Assembly (NCBI GenBank): GCA_964057225.1
Contig: OZ059897.1
Coordinates: 4,588,001-4,652,000, forward strand
Reading direction: 5' to 3'
DNA: 64,000 bases
From: Auanema rhodensis
Taxonomy: Eukaryota; Nematoda; Chromadorea; Rhabditida; Rhabditidae
In this document: in pieces, positions 27,730 to 42,822 of the stretch
How positions within the stretch are numbered: the first letter of the stretch is position 1
Layout: every line of letters starts with the position of its first letter
The notes under the pieces: generated by a model
Seen by the model: the letters and a program-made list of their open reading frames with translations, nothing else
Databases searched by the model: none
Told to the model about the DNA's origin: nothing
Program-made: the position numbers and the translations under genes

Positions 27730-29133
27730 CAAATCTGATAACACAGATCAACGCAGCTTAAAAATCCGCATCGAATGCACTATACTACATTGAGAAACGC
27801 TCCATACAAAAATTAGTTATGATCGTTTGAAAAATAATGCATTAGTGTATGTTGAGTTCCCATGTACACTCAACATTGCTTCCAAAAACATTTTGACAAA
27901 AATTTTCCCGAAAAATTTCTGAATAATTTCACAAAAAGTAGATGTTTTTAGATTCTTTTTTTCAAGACGAATACGATGGACAATGTTTTTCAACGAAAAA
28001 ATCATTTCTTCAGGGTGAAAATTGAGGATATAAGTGTGAACATATATCAGTTGATATCTCAGTGCATTTTTAAGCTAACTCAAATCTGATAACACAGATC
28101 GACGCAGCTTAAAAATCCGCATCGAATGCACTATACTACATTGAGAAACGCTCTATACAAAAATTAGTTATGATCGTTTGAAAAATAATGCATTAGTGTA
28201 TGCTGAGTTCCCATGTACACTCAACATTGCTTCCAAAAACATTGTGACAAAAATTTTCCCGAAAAATTTCTAAATAATTTCACAAAAAGTAGGAGTTTTT
28301 AGATTTCTTTTCTCAAGGCAAAGACGATGGACAATGTTATTCAACGAAAAAATTAATTCTTCAGGGTGAAAATCGAGGATATAAGTGTGAACCTATATCA
28401 GTTGATTACTCGGTGCATTTTTAAGCTAGCGCAAATCTGATAACACAGATCAACGCAGCTTAAAAATCCGCATCGAATGCACTATACTACATTGAGAAAC
28501 GCTCCATACAAAAATTAGTTATGATCGTTTGAAAAATAATGCATTAGTGTATGTTGAGTTCCCATGTACACTCAACATTGCTTCCAAAAACATTTTGACA
28601 AAAATTTTCCCGAAAAATTTCTGAATAATTTCACAAAAAGTAGATGTTTTTAGATTCTTTTTTTCAAGACGAATACGATGGACAATGTTTTTCAACGAAA
28701 AAATCATTTCTTCAGGGTGAAAATTGAGGATATAAGTGTGAACATATATCAGTTGATATCTCAGTGCATTTTTAAGCTAACTCAAATCTGATAACACAGA
28801 TCGACGCAGCTTAAAAATCCGCATCGAATGCACTATACTACATTGAGAAACGCTCTATACAAAAATTAGTTATGATCGTTTGAAAAATAATGCATTAGTG
28901 TATGCTGAGTTCCCATGTACACTCAACATTGCTTCCAAAAACATTGTGACAAAAATTTTCCCGAAAAATTTCTAAATAATTTCACAAAAAGTAGGAGTTT
29001 TTAGATTTCTTTTCTCAAGGCAAAGACGATGGACAATGTTATTCAACGAAAAAATTAATTCTTCAGGGTGAAAATCGAGGATATAAGTGGGAACCTATAT
29101 CAGTTGATTACTCGGTGCATTTTTAAGCTAGCG
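27730..29133 (+). repeat. A/B dimer repeats with tagged A monomers, block 1
   Basis: Two tandem 702-bp dimers. The A monomers carry a linked pair of changes, AAAATTGAGG for AAAATCGAGG and CTCAGTGC for CTCGGTGC, near 28021 and 28059 and again near 28723 and 28761. A third tagged monomer follows at 29134 with further private changes (CATTAATGT, GATTTTTTTTTTC). Confidence 0.85.
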
Positions 29134-30537
29134 CAAATCTGATAACACAGATCAACGCAGCTTAAAAATCCGCATCGAATGCACTATACTACATTGAGAA
29201 ACGCTCCATACAAAAATTAGTTATGATCGTTTGAAAAATAATGCATTAATGTATGTTGAGTTCCCATGTACACTCAACATTGCTTCCAAAAACATTGTGA
29301 CAAAAATTTTCCCGAAAAATTTCTGAATAATTTCACAAAAAGTAGATGTTTTTAGATTTTTTTTTTCAAGACGAATACGATGGACAATGTTTTTCAACGA
29401 AAAAATCATTTCTTCAGGGTGAAAATTGAGGATATAAGTGTGAACATATATCAGTTGATATCTCAGTGCATTTTTAAGCTAACTCAAATCTGATAACACA
29501 GATCGACGCAGCTTAAAAATCCGCATCGAATGCACTATACTACATTGAGAAACGCTCTATACAAAAATTAGTTATGATCGTTTGAAAAATAATGCATTAG
29601 TGTATGCTGAGTTCCCATGTACACTCAACATTGCTTCCAAAAACATTTTGACAAAAATTTTCCCGAAAAATTTCTGAATAATTTCACAAAAAGTAGATGT
29701 TTTTAGATTCTTTTTCTCAAGACGAATACGATGGACAATGTTTTTCAACGAAAAAATCATTTCTTCAGGGTGAAAATCGAGGATATAAGTGTGAACATAT
29801 ATCAGTTGATATCTCGGTGCATTTTTAAGCTAACTCAAATCTGATAACACAGATCGACGCAGCTTAAAAATCCGCATCGAATGCACTATACTACATTGAG
29901 AAACGCTCTATACAAAAATTAGTTATGATCGTTTGAAAAATAATGCATTAGTGTATGCTGAGTTCCCATGTACACTCAACATTGCTTCCAAAAACATTGT
30001 GACAAAAATTTTCCCGAAAAATTTCTAAATAATTTCACAAAAAGTAGATGTTTTTAGATTCCTTTTTTTAAGACGAATACGATGGACAATGTTTTTCAAC
30101 GAAAAAATCATTTCTTCAGGGTGAAAATCGAGGATATAAGTGTGAACATATATCAGTTGATATCTCGGTGCATTTTCAAGCTAACTCAAATCTGATAACA
30201 CAGATCGACGCAGCTTAAAAATCCGCATCGAATGCACTATACTACATTGAGAAACGCTCTATACAAAAATTAGTTATGATCGTTTGAAAAATAATGCATT
30301 AGTGTATGCTGAGTTCCCATGTACACTCAACATTGCTTCCAAAAACATTGTGACAAAAATTTTCCCGAAAAATTTCTAAATAATTTCACAAAAAGTAGGA
30401 GTTTTTAGATTTCTTTTCTCAAGGCAAAGACGATGGACAATGTTATTCAACGAAAAAATTAATTCTTCAGGGTGAAAATCGAGGATATAAGTGTGAACCT
30501 ATATCAGTTGATTACTCGGTGCATTTTTAAGCTAGCG

Positions 30538-32643
30538 CAAATCTGATAACACAGATCAACGCAGCTTAAAAATCCGCATCGAATGCACTATACTACATTG
30601 AGAAACGCTCCATACAAAAATTAGTTATGATCGTTTGAAAAATAATGCATTAGTGTATGTTGAGTTCCCATGTACACTCAACATTGCTTCCAAAAACATT
30701 TTGACAAAAATTTTCCCGAAAAATTTCTGAATAATTTCACAAAAAGTAGATGTTTTTAGATTCTTTTTTTCAAGACGAATACGATGGACAATGTTTTTCA
30801 ACGAAAAAATCATTTCTTCAGGGTGAAAATTGAGGATATAAGTGTGAACATATATCAGTTGATATCTCAGTGCATTTTTAAGCTAACTCAAATCTGATAA
30901 CACAGATCGACGCAGCTTAAAAATCCGCATCGAATGCACTATACTACATTGAGAAACGCTCTATACAAAAATTAGTTATGATCGTTTGAAAAATAATGCA
31001 TTAGTGTATGCTGAGTTCCCATGTACACTCAACATTGCTTCCAAAAACATTGTGACAAAAATTTTCCCGAAAAATTTCTAAATAATTTCACAAAAAGTAG
31101 GAGTTTTTAGATTTCTTTTCTCAAGGCAAAGACGATGGACAATGTTATTCAACGAAAAAATTAATTCTTCAGGGTGAAAATCGAGGATATAAGTGTGAAC
31201 CTATATCAGTTGATTACTCGGTGCATTTTTAAGCTAGCGCAAATCTGATAACACAGATCAACGCAGCTTAAAAATCCGCATCGAATGCACTATACTACAT
31301 TGAGAAACGCTCCATACAAAAATTAGTTATGATCGTTTGAAAAATAATGCATTAGTGTATGTTGAGTTCCCATGTACACTCAACATTGCTTCCAAAAACA
31401 TTTTGACAAAAATTTTCCCGAAAAATTTCTGAATAATTTCACAAAAAGTAGATGTTTTTAGATTCTTTTTTTCAAGACGAATACGATGGACAATGTTTTT
31501 CAACGAAAAAATCATTTCTTCAGGGTGAAAATTGAGGATATAAGTGTGAACATATATCAGTTGATATCTCAGTGCATTTTTAAGCTAACTCAAATCTGAT
31601 AACACAGATCGACGCAGCTTAAAAATCCGCATCGAATGCACTATACTACATTGAGAAACGCTCTATACAAAAATTAGTTATGATCGTTTGAAAAATAATG
31701 CATTAGTGTATGCTGAGTTCCCATGTACACTCAACATTGCTTCCAAAAACATTGTGACAAAAATTTTCCCGAAAAATTTCTAAATAATTTCACAAAAAGT
31801 AGGAGTTTTTAGATTTCTTTTCTCAAGGCAAAGACGATGGACAATGTTATTCAACGAAAAAATTAATTCTTCAGGGTGAAAATCGAGGATATAAGTGTGA
31901 ACCTATATCAGTTGATTACTCGGTGCATTTTTAAGCTAGCGCAAATCTGATAACACAGATCAACGCAGCTTAAAAATCCGCATCGAATGCACTATACTAC
32001 ATTGAGAAACGCTCCATACAAAAATTAGTTATGATCGTTTGAAAAATAATGCATTAGTGTATGTTGAGTTCCCATGTACACTCAACATTGCTTCCAAAAA
32101 CATTTTGACAAAAATTTTCCCGAAAAATTTCTGAATAATTTCACAAAAAGTAGATGTTTTTAGATTCTTTTTTTCAAGACGAATACGATGGACAATGTTT
32201 TTCAACGAAAAAATCATTTCTTCAGGGTGAAAATTGAGGATATAAGTGTGAACATATATCAGTTGATATCTCAGTGCATTTTTAAGCTAACTCAAATCTG
32301 ATAACACAGATCGACGCAGCTTAAAAATCCGCATCGAATGCACTATACTACATTGAGAAACGCTCTATACAAAAATTAGTTATGATCGTTTGAAAAATAA
32401 TGCATTAGTGTATGCTGAGTTCCCATGTACACTCAACATTGCTTCCAAAAACATTGTGACAAAAATTTTCCCGAAAAATTTCTAAATAATTTCACAAAAA
32501 GTAGGAGTTTTTAGATTTCTTTTCTCAAGGCAAAGACGATGGACAATGTTATTCAACGAAAAAATTAATTCTTCAGGGTGAAAATCGAGGATATAAGTGT
32601 GAACCTATATCAGTTGATTACTCGGTGCATTTTTAAGCTAGCG
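30538..32643 (+). repeat. A/B dimer repeats with tagged A monomers, block 2
   Basis: Three tandem 702-bp A/B dimers (30538, 31240, 31942) whose A units all carry the AAAATTGAGG and CTCAGTGC pair. The next A monomer (32644) lacks the tag. Tagged A units occur again singly at 36154, 38260 and 39313, so the tag is confined to 27.7-39.7 kb. Confidence 0.85.
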
Positions 32644-35600
32644 CAAATCTGATAACACAGATCAACGCAGCTTAAAAATCCGCATCGAATGCACTATACT
32701 ACATTGAGAAACGCTCCATACAAAAATTAGTTATGATCGTTTGAAAAATAATGCATTAGTGTATGTTGAGTTCCCATGTACACTCAACATTGCTTCCAAA
32801 AACATTTTGACAAAAATTTTCCCGAAAAATTTCTGAATAATTTCACAAAAAGTAGATGTTTTTAGATTCTTTTTTTCAAGACGAATACGATGGACAATGT
32901 TTTTCAACGAAAAAATCATTTCTTCAGGGTGAAAATCGAGGATATAAGTGTGAACATATATCAGTTGATATCTCGGTGCATTTTTAAGCTAACTCAAATC
33001 TGATAACACAGATCGACGCAGCTTAAAAATCCGCATCGAATGCACTATACTACATTGAGAAACGCTCTATACAAAAATTAGTTATGATCGTTTGAAAAAT
33101 AATGCATTAGTGTATGCTGAGTTCCCATGTACACTCAACATTGCTTCCAAAAACATTGTGACAAAAATTTTCCCGAAAAATTTCTAAATAATTTCACAAA
33201 AAGTAGATGTTTTTAGATTCCTTTTTTCAAGACGAATACGATGGACAATGTTTTTCAACGAAAAAATCATTTCTTCAGGGTGAAAATCGAGGATATAAGT
33301 GTGAACATATATCAGTTGATTACTCGGTGCATTTTTAAGCTAGCGCAAATCTGATAACACAGATCAACGCAACTCAAAAATCCGCATCGAATGCACTATA
33401 CTACATTGAGAAACGCTCTATACAAAAATTAGTTATGATCGTTTGAAAAATAATGCATTAGTGTATGCTGAGTTCCCATGTACACTCAACATTGCTTCCA
33501 AAAACATTGTGACAAAAATTTTCCCGAAAAATTTCTTAATAATTTCACAAAAAGTAGGAGTTTTTAGATTTCTTTTCTCAAGGCAAAGACGATGGACAAT
33601 GTTATTCAACGAAAAAATTAATTCTTCAGGGTGAAAATCGAGGATATAAGTGTGAACCTATATCAGTTGATTACTCGGTGCATTTTTAAGCTAGCGCAAA
33701 TCTGATAACACAGATCAACGCAGCTCAAAAATCCGCATCGAATGCACTATACTACATTGAGAAACGCTCCATACAAAAATTAGTTATGATCGTTTGAAAA
33801 ATAATGCATTAGTGTATGTTGAGTTCCCATGTACACTCAACATTGCTTCCAAAAACATTTTGACAAAAATTTTCCCGAAAAATTTCTGAATAATTTCACA
33901 AAAAGTAGATGTTTTTAGATTCTTTTTTTCAAGACGAATACGATGGACAATGTTTTTCAACGAAAAAATCATTTCTTCAGGGTGAAAATCGAGGATATAA
34001 GTGTGAACATATATCAGTTGATATCTCGGTGCATTTTTAAGCTAACTCAAATCTGATAACACAGATCGACGCAGCTTAAAAATCCGCATCGAATGCACTA
34101 TACTACATTGAGAAACGCTCTATACAAAAATTAGTTATGATCGTTTGAAAAATAATGCATTAGTGTATGCTGAGTTCCCATGTACACTCAACATTGCTTC
34201 CAAAAACATTGTGACAAAAATTTTCCCGAAAAATTTCTAAATAATTTCACAAAAAGTAGGAGTTTTTAGATTTCTTTTCTCAAGGCAAAGACGATGGACA
34301 ATGTTATTCAACGAAAAAATTAATTCTTCAGGGTGAAAATCGAGGATATAAGTGTGAACCTATATCAGTTGATTACTCGGTGCATTTTTAAGCTAGCGCA
34401 AATCTGATAACACAGATCAACGCAGCTTAAAAATCCGCATCGAATGCACTATACTACATTGAGAAACGCTCCATACAAAAATTAGTTATGATCGTTTGAA
34501 AAATAATGCATTAGTGTATGTTGAGTTCCCATGTACACTCAACATTGCTTCCAAAAACATTTTGACAAAAATTTTCCCGAAAACTTTCTGAATAATTTCA
34601 CAAAAAGTAGATGTTTTTAGATTCTTTTTTTCAAGACGAATACGATGGACAATGTTTTTCAACGAAAAAATCATTTCTTCAGGGTGAAAATCGAGGATAT
34701 AAGTGTGAACATATATCAGTTGATATCTCGGTGCATTTTTAAGCTAACTCAAATCTGATAACACAGATCGACGCAGCTTAAAAATCCGCATCGAATGCAC
34801 TATACTACATTGAGAAACGCTCCATACAAAAATTAGTTATGATCGTTTGAAAAATAATGCATTAGTGTATGTTGAGTTCCCATGTACACTCAACATTGCT
34901 TCCAAAAACATTTTGACAAAAATTTTCCCGAAAAATTTCTGAATAATTTCACAAAAAGTAGATGTTTTTAGATTCTTTTTTTCAAGACGAATACGATGGA
35001 CAATGTTATTCAACGAAAAAATTAATTCTTCAGGGTGAAAATCGAGGATATAAGTGTGAACCTATATCAGTTGATTACTCGGTGCATTTTTAAGCTAGCG
35101 CAAATCTGATAACACAGATCAACGCAGCTCAAAAATCCGCATCGAATGCACTATACTACATTGAGAAACGCTCCATACAAAAATTAGTTATGATCGTTTG
35201 AAAAATAATGCATTAGTGTATGTTGAGTTCCCATGTACACTCAACATTGCTTCCAAAAACATTTTGACAAAAATTTTCCCAAAAAATTTCTGAATAATTT
35301 CACAAAAAGTAGATGTTTTTAGATTCTTTTTTTCAAGACGAATACGATGGACAATGTTTTTCAACGAAAAAATCATTTCTTCAGGGTGAAAATCGAGGAT
35401 ATAAGTGTGAACATATATCAGTTGATATCTCGGTGCATTTTTAAGCTAACTCAAATCTGATAACACAGATCGACGCAGCTTAAAAATCCGCATCGAATGC
35501 ACTATACTACATTGAGAAACGCTCCATACAAAAATTAGTTATGATCGTTTGAAAAATAATGCATTAGTGTATGTTGAGTTCCCATGTACACTCAACATTG

Positions 35601-38600
35601 CTTCCAAAAACATTGTGACAAAAATTTTCCCGAAAAATTTCTAAATAATTTCACAAAAAGTAGATGTTTTTAGATTCCTTTTTTCAAGACGAATACGATG
35701 GACAATGTTTTTCAACGAAAAAATCATTTCTTCAGGGTGAAAATCGAGGATATAAGTGTGAACATATATCAGTTGATATCTCGGTGCATTTTCAAGCTAA
35801 CTCAAATCTGATAACACAGATCGACGCAGCTTAAAAATCCGCATCGAATGCACTATACTACATTGAGAAACGCTCTATACAAAAATTAGTTATGATCGTT
35901 TGAAAAATAATGCATTAGTGTATGCTGAGTTCCCATGTACACTCAACATTGCTTCCAAAAACATTGTGACAAAAATTTTCCCGAAAAATTTCTAAATAAT
36001 TTCACAAAAAGTAGGAGTTTTTAGATTTCTTTTCTCAAGGCAAAGACGATGGACAATGTTATTCAACGAAAAAATTAATTCTTCAGGGTGAAAATCGAGG
36101 ATATAAGTGTGAACCTATATCAGTTGATTACTCGGTGCATTTTTAAGCTAGCGCAAATCTGATAACACAGATCAACGCAGCTTAAAAATCCGCATCGAAT
36201 GCACTATACTACATTGAGAAACGCTCCATACAAAAATTAGTTATGATCGTTTGAAAAATAATGCATTAGTGTATGTTGAGTTCCCATGTACACTCAACAT
36301 TGCTTCCAAAAACATTTTGACAAAAATTTTCCCGAAAAATTTCTGAATAATTTCACAAAAAGTAGATGTTTTTAGATTCTTTTTTTCAAGACGAATACGA
36401 TGGACAATGTTTTTCAACGAAAAAATCATTTCTTCAGGGTGAAAATTGAGGATATAAGTGTGAACATATATCAGTTGATATCTCAGTGCATTTTTAAGCT
36501 AACTCAAATCTGATAACACAGATCGACGCAGCTTAAAAATCCGCATCGAATGCACTATACTACATTGAGAAACGCTCTATACAAAAATTAGTTATGATCG
36601 TTTGAAAAATAATGCATTAGTGTATGCTGAGTTCCCATGTACACTCAACATTGCTTCCAAAAACATTGTGACAAAAATTTTCCCGAAAAATTTCTAAATA
36701 ATTTCACAAAAAGTAGGAGTTTTTAGATTTCTTTTCTCAAGGCAAAGACGATGGACAATGTTATTCAACGAAAAAATTAATTCTTCAGGGTGAAAATCGA
36801 GGATATAAGTGTGAACCTATATCAGTTGATTACTCGGTGCATTTTTAAGCTAGCGCAAATCTGATAACACAGATCAACGCAACTCAAAAATCCGCATCGA
36901 ATGCACTATACTACATTGAGAAACGCTCTATACAAAAATTAGTTATGATCGTTTGAAAAATAATGCATTAGTGTATGCTGAGTTCCCATGTACACTCAAC
37001 ATTGCTTCCAAAAACATTGTGACAAAAATTTTCCCGAAAAATTTCTAAATAATTTCACAAAAAGTAGGAGTTTTTAGATTTCTTTTCTCAAGGCAAAGAC
37101 GATGGACAATGTTATTCAACGAAAAAATTAATTCTTCAGGGTGAAAATCGAGGATATAAGTGTGAACCTATATCAGTTGATTACTCGGTGCATTTTTAAG
37201 CTAGCGCAAATCTGATAACACAGATCAACGCAGCTTAAAAATCCGCATCGAATGCACTATACTACATTGAGAAACGCTCCATACAAAAATTAGTTATGAT
37301 CGTTTGAAAAATAATGCATTAGTGTATGTTGAGTTCCCATGTACACTCAACATTGCTTCCAAAAACATTTTGACAAAAATTTTCCCGAAAAATTTCTGAA
37401 TAATTTCACAAAAAGTAGATGTTTTTAGATTCTTTTTTTCAAGACGAATACGATGGACAATGTTTTTCAACGAAAAAATCATTTCTTCAGGGTGAAAATC
37501 GAGGATATAAGTGTGAACATATATCAGTTGATATCTCGGTGCATTTTTAAGCTAACTCAAATCTGATAACACAGATCGACGCAGCTTAAAAATCCGCATC
37601 GAATGCACTATACTACATTGAGAAACGCTCTATACAAAAATTAGTTATGATCGTTTGAAAAATAATGCATTAGTGTATGCTGAGTTCCCATGTACACTCA
37701 ACATTGCTTCCAAAAACATTGTGACAAAAATTTTCCCGAAAAATTTCTGAATAATTTCACAAAAAGTAGATGTTTTTAGATTCCTTTTTTCAAGACGAAT
37801 ACGATGGACAATGTTTTTCAACGAAAAAATCATTTCTTCAGGGTGAAAATCGAGGATATAAGTGTGAACATATATCAGTTGATATCTCGGTGCATTTTCA
37901 AGCTAACTCAAATCTGATAACACAGATCGACGCAGCTTAAAAATCCGCATCGAATGCACTATACTACATTGAGAAACGCTCTATACAAAAATTAGTTATG
38001 ATCGTTTGAAAAATAATGCATTAGTGTATGCTGAGTTCCCATGTACACTCAACATTGCTTCCAAAAACATTGTGACAAAAATTTTCCCGAAAAATTTCTA
38101 AATAATTTCACAAAAAGTAGGAGTTTTTAGATTTCTTTTCTCAAGGCAAAGACGATGGACAATGTTATTCAACGAAAAAATTAATTCTTCAGGGTGAAAA
38201 TCGAGGATATAAGTGTGAACCTATATCAGTTGATTACTCGGTGCATTTTTAAGCTAGCGCAAATCTGATAACACAGATCAACGCAGCTTAAAAATCCGCA
38301 TCGAATGCACTATACTACATTGAGAAACGCTCCATACAAAAATTAGTTATGATCGTTTGAAAAATAATGCATTAGTGTATGTTGAGTTCCCATGTACACT
38401 CAACATTGCTTCCAAAAACATTTTGACAAAAATTTTCCCGAAAAATTTCTGAATAATTTCACAAAAAGTAGATGTTTTTAGATTCTTTTTTTCAAGACGA
38501 ATACGATGGACAATGTTTTTCAACGAAAAAATCATTTCTTCAGGGTGAAAATTGAGGATATAAGTGTGAACATATATCAGTTGATATCTCAGTGCATTTT

Positions 38601-41600
38601 TAAGCTAACTCAAATCTGATAACACAGATCGACGCAGCTTAAAAATCCGCATCGAATGCACTATACTACATTGAGAAACGCTCTATACAAAAATTAGTTA
38701 TGATCGTTTGAAAAATAATGCATTAGTGTATGCTGAGTTCCCATGTACACTCAACATTGCTTCCAAAAACATTGTGACAAAAATTTTCCCGAAAAATTTC
38801 TAAATAATTTCACAAAAAGTAGGAGTTTTTAGATTTCTTTTCTCAAGGCAAAGACGATGGACAATGTTATTCAACGAAAAAATTAATTCTTCAGGGTGAA
38901 AATCGAGGATATAAGTGTGAACCTATATCAGTTGATTACTCGGTGCATTTTTAAGCTAGCGCAAATCTGATAACACAGATCAACGCAGCTTAAAAATCCG
39001 CATCGAATGCACTATACTACATTGAGAAACGCTCCATACAAAAATTAGTTATGATCGTTTGAAAAATAATGCATTAGTGTATGTTGAGTTCCCATGTACA
39101 CTCAACATTGCTTCCAAAAACATTTTGACAAAAATTTTCCCGAAAAATTTCTGAATAATTTCACAAAAAGTAGATGTTTTTAGATTCTTTTTTTCAAGAC
39201 GAATACGATGGACAATGTTTTTCAACGAAAAAATCATTTCTTCAGGGTGAAAATCGAGGATATAAGTGTGAACATATATCAGTTGATATCTCGGTGCATT
39301 TTTAAGCTAACTCAAATCTGATAACACAGATCGACGCAGCTTAAAAATCCGCATCGAATGCACTATACTACATTGAGAAACGCTCCATACAAAAATTAGT
39401 TATGATCGTTTGAAAAATAATGCATTAGTGTATGTTGAGTTCCCATGTACACTCAACATTGCTTCCAAAAACATTTTGACAAAAATTTTCCCGAAAAATT
39501 TCTGAATAATTTCACAAAAAGTAGATGTTTTTAGATTCCTTTTTTCAAGACGAATACGATGGACAATGTTTTTCAACGAAAAAATCATTTCTTCAGGGTG
39601 AAAATTGAGGATATAAGTGTGAACATATATCAGTTGATATCTCAGTGCATTTTTAAGCTAACTCAAATCTGATAACACAGATCGACGCAGCTTAAAAATC
39701 CGCATCGAATGCACTATACTACATTGAGAAACGCTCTATACAAAAATTAGTTATGATCGTTTGAAAAATAATGCATTAGTGTATGCTGAGTTCCCATGTA
39801 CACTCAACATTGCTTCCAAAAACATTGTGACAAAAATTTTCCCGAAAAATTTCTAAATAATTTCACAAAAAGTAGGAGTTTTTAGATTTCTTTTCTCAAG
39901 GCAAAGACGATGGACAATGTTATTCAACGAAAAAATTAATTCTTCAGGGTGAAAATCGAGGATATAAGTGTGAACCTATATCAGTTGATTACTCGGTGCA
40001 TTTTTAAGCTAGCGCAAATCTGATAACACAGATCAACGCAGCTTAAAAATCCGCATCGAATGCACTATACTACATTGAGAAACGCTCCATACAAAAATTA
40101 GTTATGATCGTTTGAAAAATAATGCATTAGTGTATGTTGAGTTCCCATGTACACTCAACATTGCTTCCAAAAACATTTTGACAAAAATTTTCCCGAAAAA
40201 TTTCTGAATAATTTCACAAAAAGTAGATGTTTTTAGATTCTTTTTTTCAAGACGAATACGATGGACAATGTTTTTCAACGAAAAAATCATTTCTTCAGGG
40301 TGAAAATCGAGGATATAAGTGTGAACATATATCAGTTGATATCTCGGTGCATTTTTAAGCTAACTCAAATCTGATAACACAGATCGACGCAGCTTAAAAA
40401 TCCGCATCGAATGCACTATACTACATTGAGAAACGCTCTATACAAAAATTAGTTATGATCGTTTGAAAAATAATGCATTAGTGTATGCTGAGTTCCCATG
40501 TACACTCAACATTGCTTCCAAAAACATTTTGACAAAAATTTTCCCGAAAAATTTCTGAATAATTTCACAAAAAGTAGATGTTTTTAGATTCTTTTTTTCA
40601 AGACGAATACGATGGACAATGTTTTTCAACGAAAAAATCATTTCTTCAGGGTGAAAATCGAGGATATAAGTGTGAACATATATCAGTTGATATCTCGGTG
40701 CATTTTTAAGCTAACTCAAATCTGATAACACAGATCGACGCAGCTTGAAAATCCGCATCGAATGCACTATACTACATTGAGAAACGCTCTATACAAAAAT
40801 TAGTTATTATCGTTTGAAAAATAATGCATTAGTGTATGCTGAGTTCCCATGTACACTCAACATTGCTTCCAAAAACATTGTGACAAAAATTTTCCCGAAA
40901 AATTTCTAAATAATTTCACAAAAAGTAGGAGTTTTTAGATTTCTTTTCTCAAGGCAAAGACGATGGACAATGTTATTCAACGAAAAAATTAATTCTTCAG
41001 GGTGAAAATCGAGGATATAAGTGTGAACCTATATCAGTTGATTACTCGGTGCATTTTTAAGCTAGCGCAAATCTGATAACACAGATCAACGCAGCTTAAA
41101 AATCCGCATCGAATGCACTATACTACATTGAGAAACGCTCCATACAAAAATTAGTTATGATCGTTTGAAAAATAATGCATTAGTGTATGTTGAGTTCCCA
41201 TGTACACTCAACATTGCTTCCAAAAACATTTTGACAAAAATTTTCCCGAAAAATTTCTGAATAATTTCACAAAAAGTAGATGTTTTTAGATTCTTTTTTT
41301 CAAGACGAATACGATGGACAATGTTTTTCAACGAAAAAATCATTTCTTCAGGGTGAAAATCGAGGATATAAGTGTGAACATATATCAGTTGATATCTCGG
41401 TGCATTTTTAAGCTAACTCAAATCTGATAACACAGATCGACGCAGCTTAAAAATCCGCATCGAATGCACTATACTACATTGAGAAACGCTCTATACAAAA
41501 ATTAGTTATGATCGTTTGAAAAATAATGCATTAGTGTATGCTGAGTTCCCATGTACACTCAACATTGCTTCCAAAAACATTGTGACAAAAATTTTCCCGA

Positions 41601-42822
41601 AAAATTTCTAAATAATTTCACAAAAAGTAGATGTTTTTAGATTCCTTTTTTCAAGACGAATACGATGGACAATGTTTTTCAACGAAAAAATCATTTCTTC
41701 AGGGTGAAAATCGAGGATATAAGTGTGAACATATATCAGTTGATATCTCGGTGCATTTTCAAGCTAACTCAAATCTGATAACACAGATCGACGCAGCTTA
41801 AAAATCCGCATCGAATGCACTATACTACATTGAGAAACGCTCTATACAAAAATTAGTTATGATCGTTTGAAAAATAATGCATTAGTGTATGCTGAGTTCC
41901 CATGTACACTCAACATTGCTTCCAAAAACATTGTGACAAAAATTTTCCCGAAAAATTTCTAAATAATTTCACAAAAAGTAGGAGTTTTTAGATTTCTTTT
42001 CTCAAGGCAAAGACGATGGACAATGTTATTCAACGAAAAAATTAATTCTTCAGGGTGAAAATCGAGGATATAAGTGTGAACCTATATCAGTTGATTACTC
42101 GGTGCATTTTTAAGCTAGCGCAAATCTGATAACACAGATCAACGCAGCTTAAAAATCCGCATCGAATGCACTATACTACATTGAGAAACGCTCCATACAA
42201 AAATTAGTTATGATCGTTTGAAAAATAATGCATTAGTGTATGTTGAGTTCCCATGTACACTCAACATTGCTTCCAAAAACATTTTGACAAAAATTTTCCC
42301 GAAAAATTTCTGAATAATTTCACAAAAAGTAGATGTTTTTAGATTCTTTTTTTCAAGACGAATACGATGGACAATGTTTTTCAACGAAAAAATCATTTCT
42401 TCAGGGTGAAAATCGAGGATATAAGTGTGAACATATATCAGTTGATATCTCGGTGCATTTTTAAGCTAACTCAAATCTGATAACACAGATCGACGCAGAT
42501 TAAAAATCCGCATCGAATGCACTATACTACATTGAGAAACGCTCTATACAAAAATTAGTTATGATCGTTTGAAAAATAATGCATTAGTGTATGCTGAGTT
42601 CCCATGTACACTCAACATTGCTTCCAAAAACATTGTGACAAAAATTTTCCCGAAAAATTTCTAAATAATTTCACAAAAAGTAGATGTTTTTAGATTCCTT
42701 TTTTCAAGACGAATACGATGGACAATGTTATTCAACGAAAAAATTAATTCTTCAGGGTGAAAATCGAGGATATAAGTGTGAACTTATATCAGTTGATATC
42801 TCGGTGCATTTTTAAGCTAGTG

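Larger units (their letters stand above)
10883..42822 (+). repeat. Forward-array domain 3: mosaic of A, B, C, D monomers
   Basis: Ninety-one monomers built from four recurring variant blocks. A and B alternate as dimers in many places. Trimers of C-like, D and A units recur (11936, 17201, 18254, 22816, 32995). Isolated private changes mark single copies, for example GTTAAG at about 15217 and 16972, ATTATTGT near 17667, ACGAAGGAC near 17797, GATTACTTTT near 20231, AAAAGTCC near 25303, GTGGGAACC near 29087, AAAACTTTC near 34581 and GTTATTATCG near 40802. There is no single uniform higher-order repeat. Short ones of 2, 3 and 5 monomers succeed each other. Confidence 0.85.

Noticed and set aside
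33443-33634. 63-codon plus-strand open frames at 33443, 48185 and 49940
   Set aside because: Each arises because a single monomer lost the TAA in CTAAATAA (CTTAAT at 33537, the AT swap at 48278, CCAAAT near 50031). They are isolated point variants of non-coding satellite.
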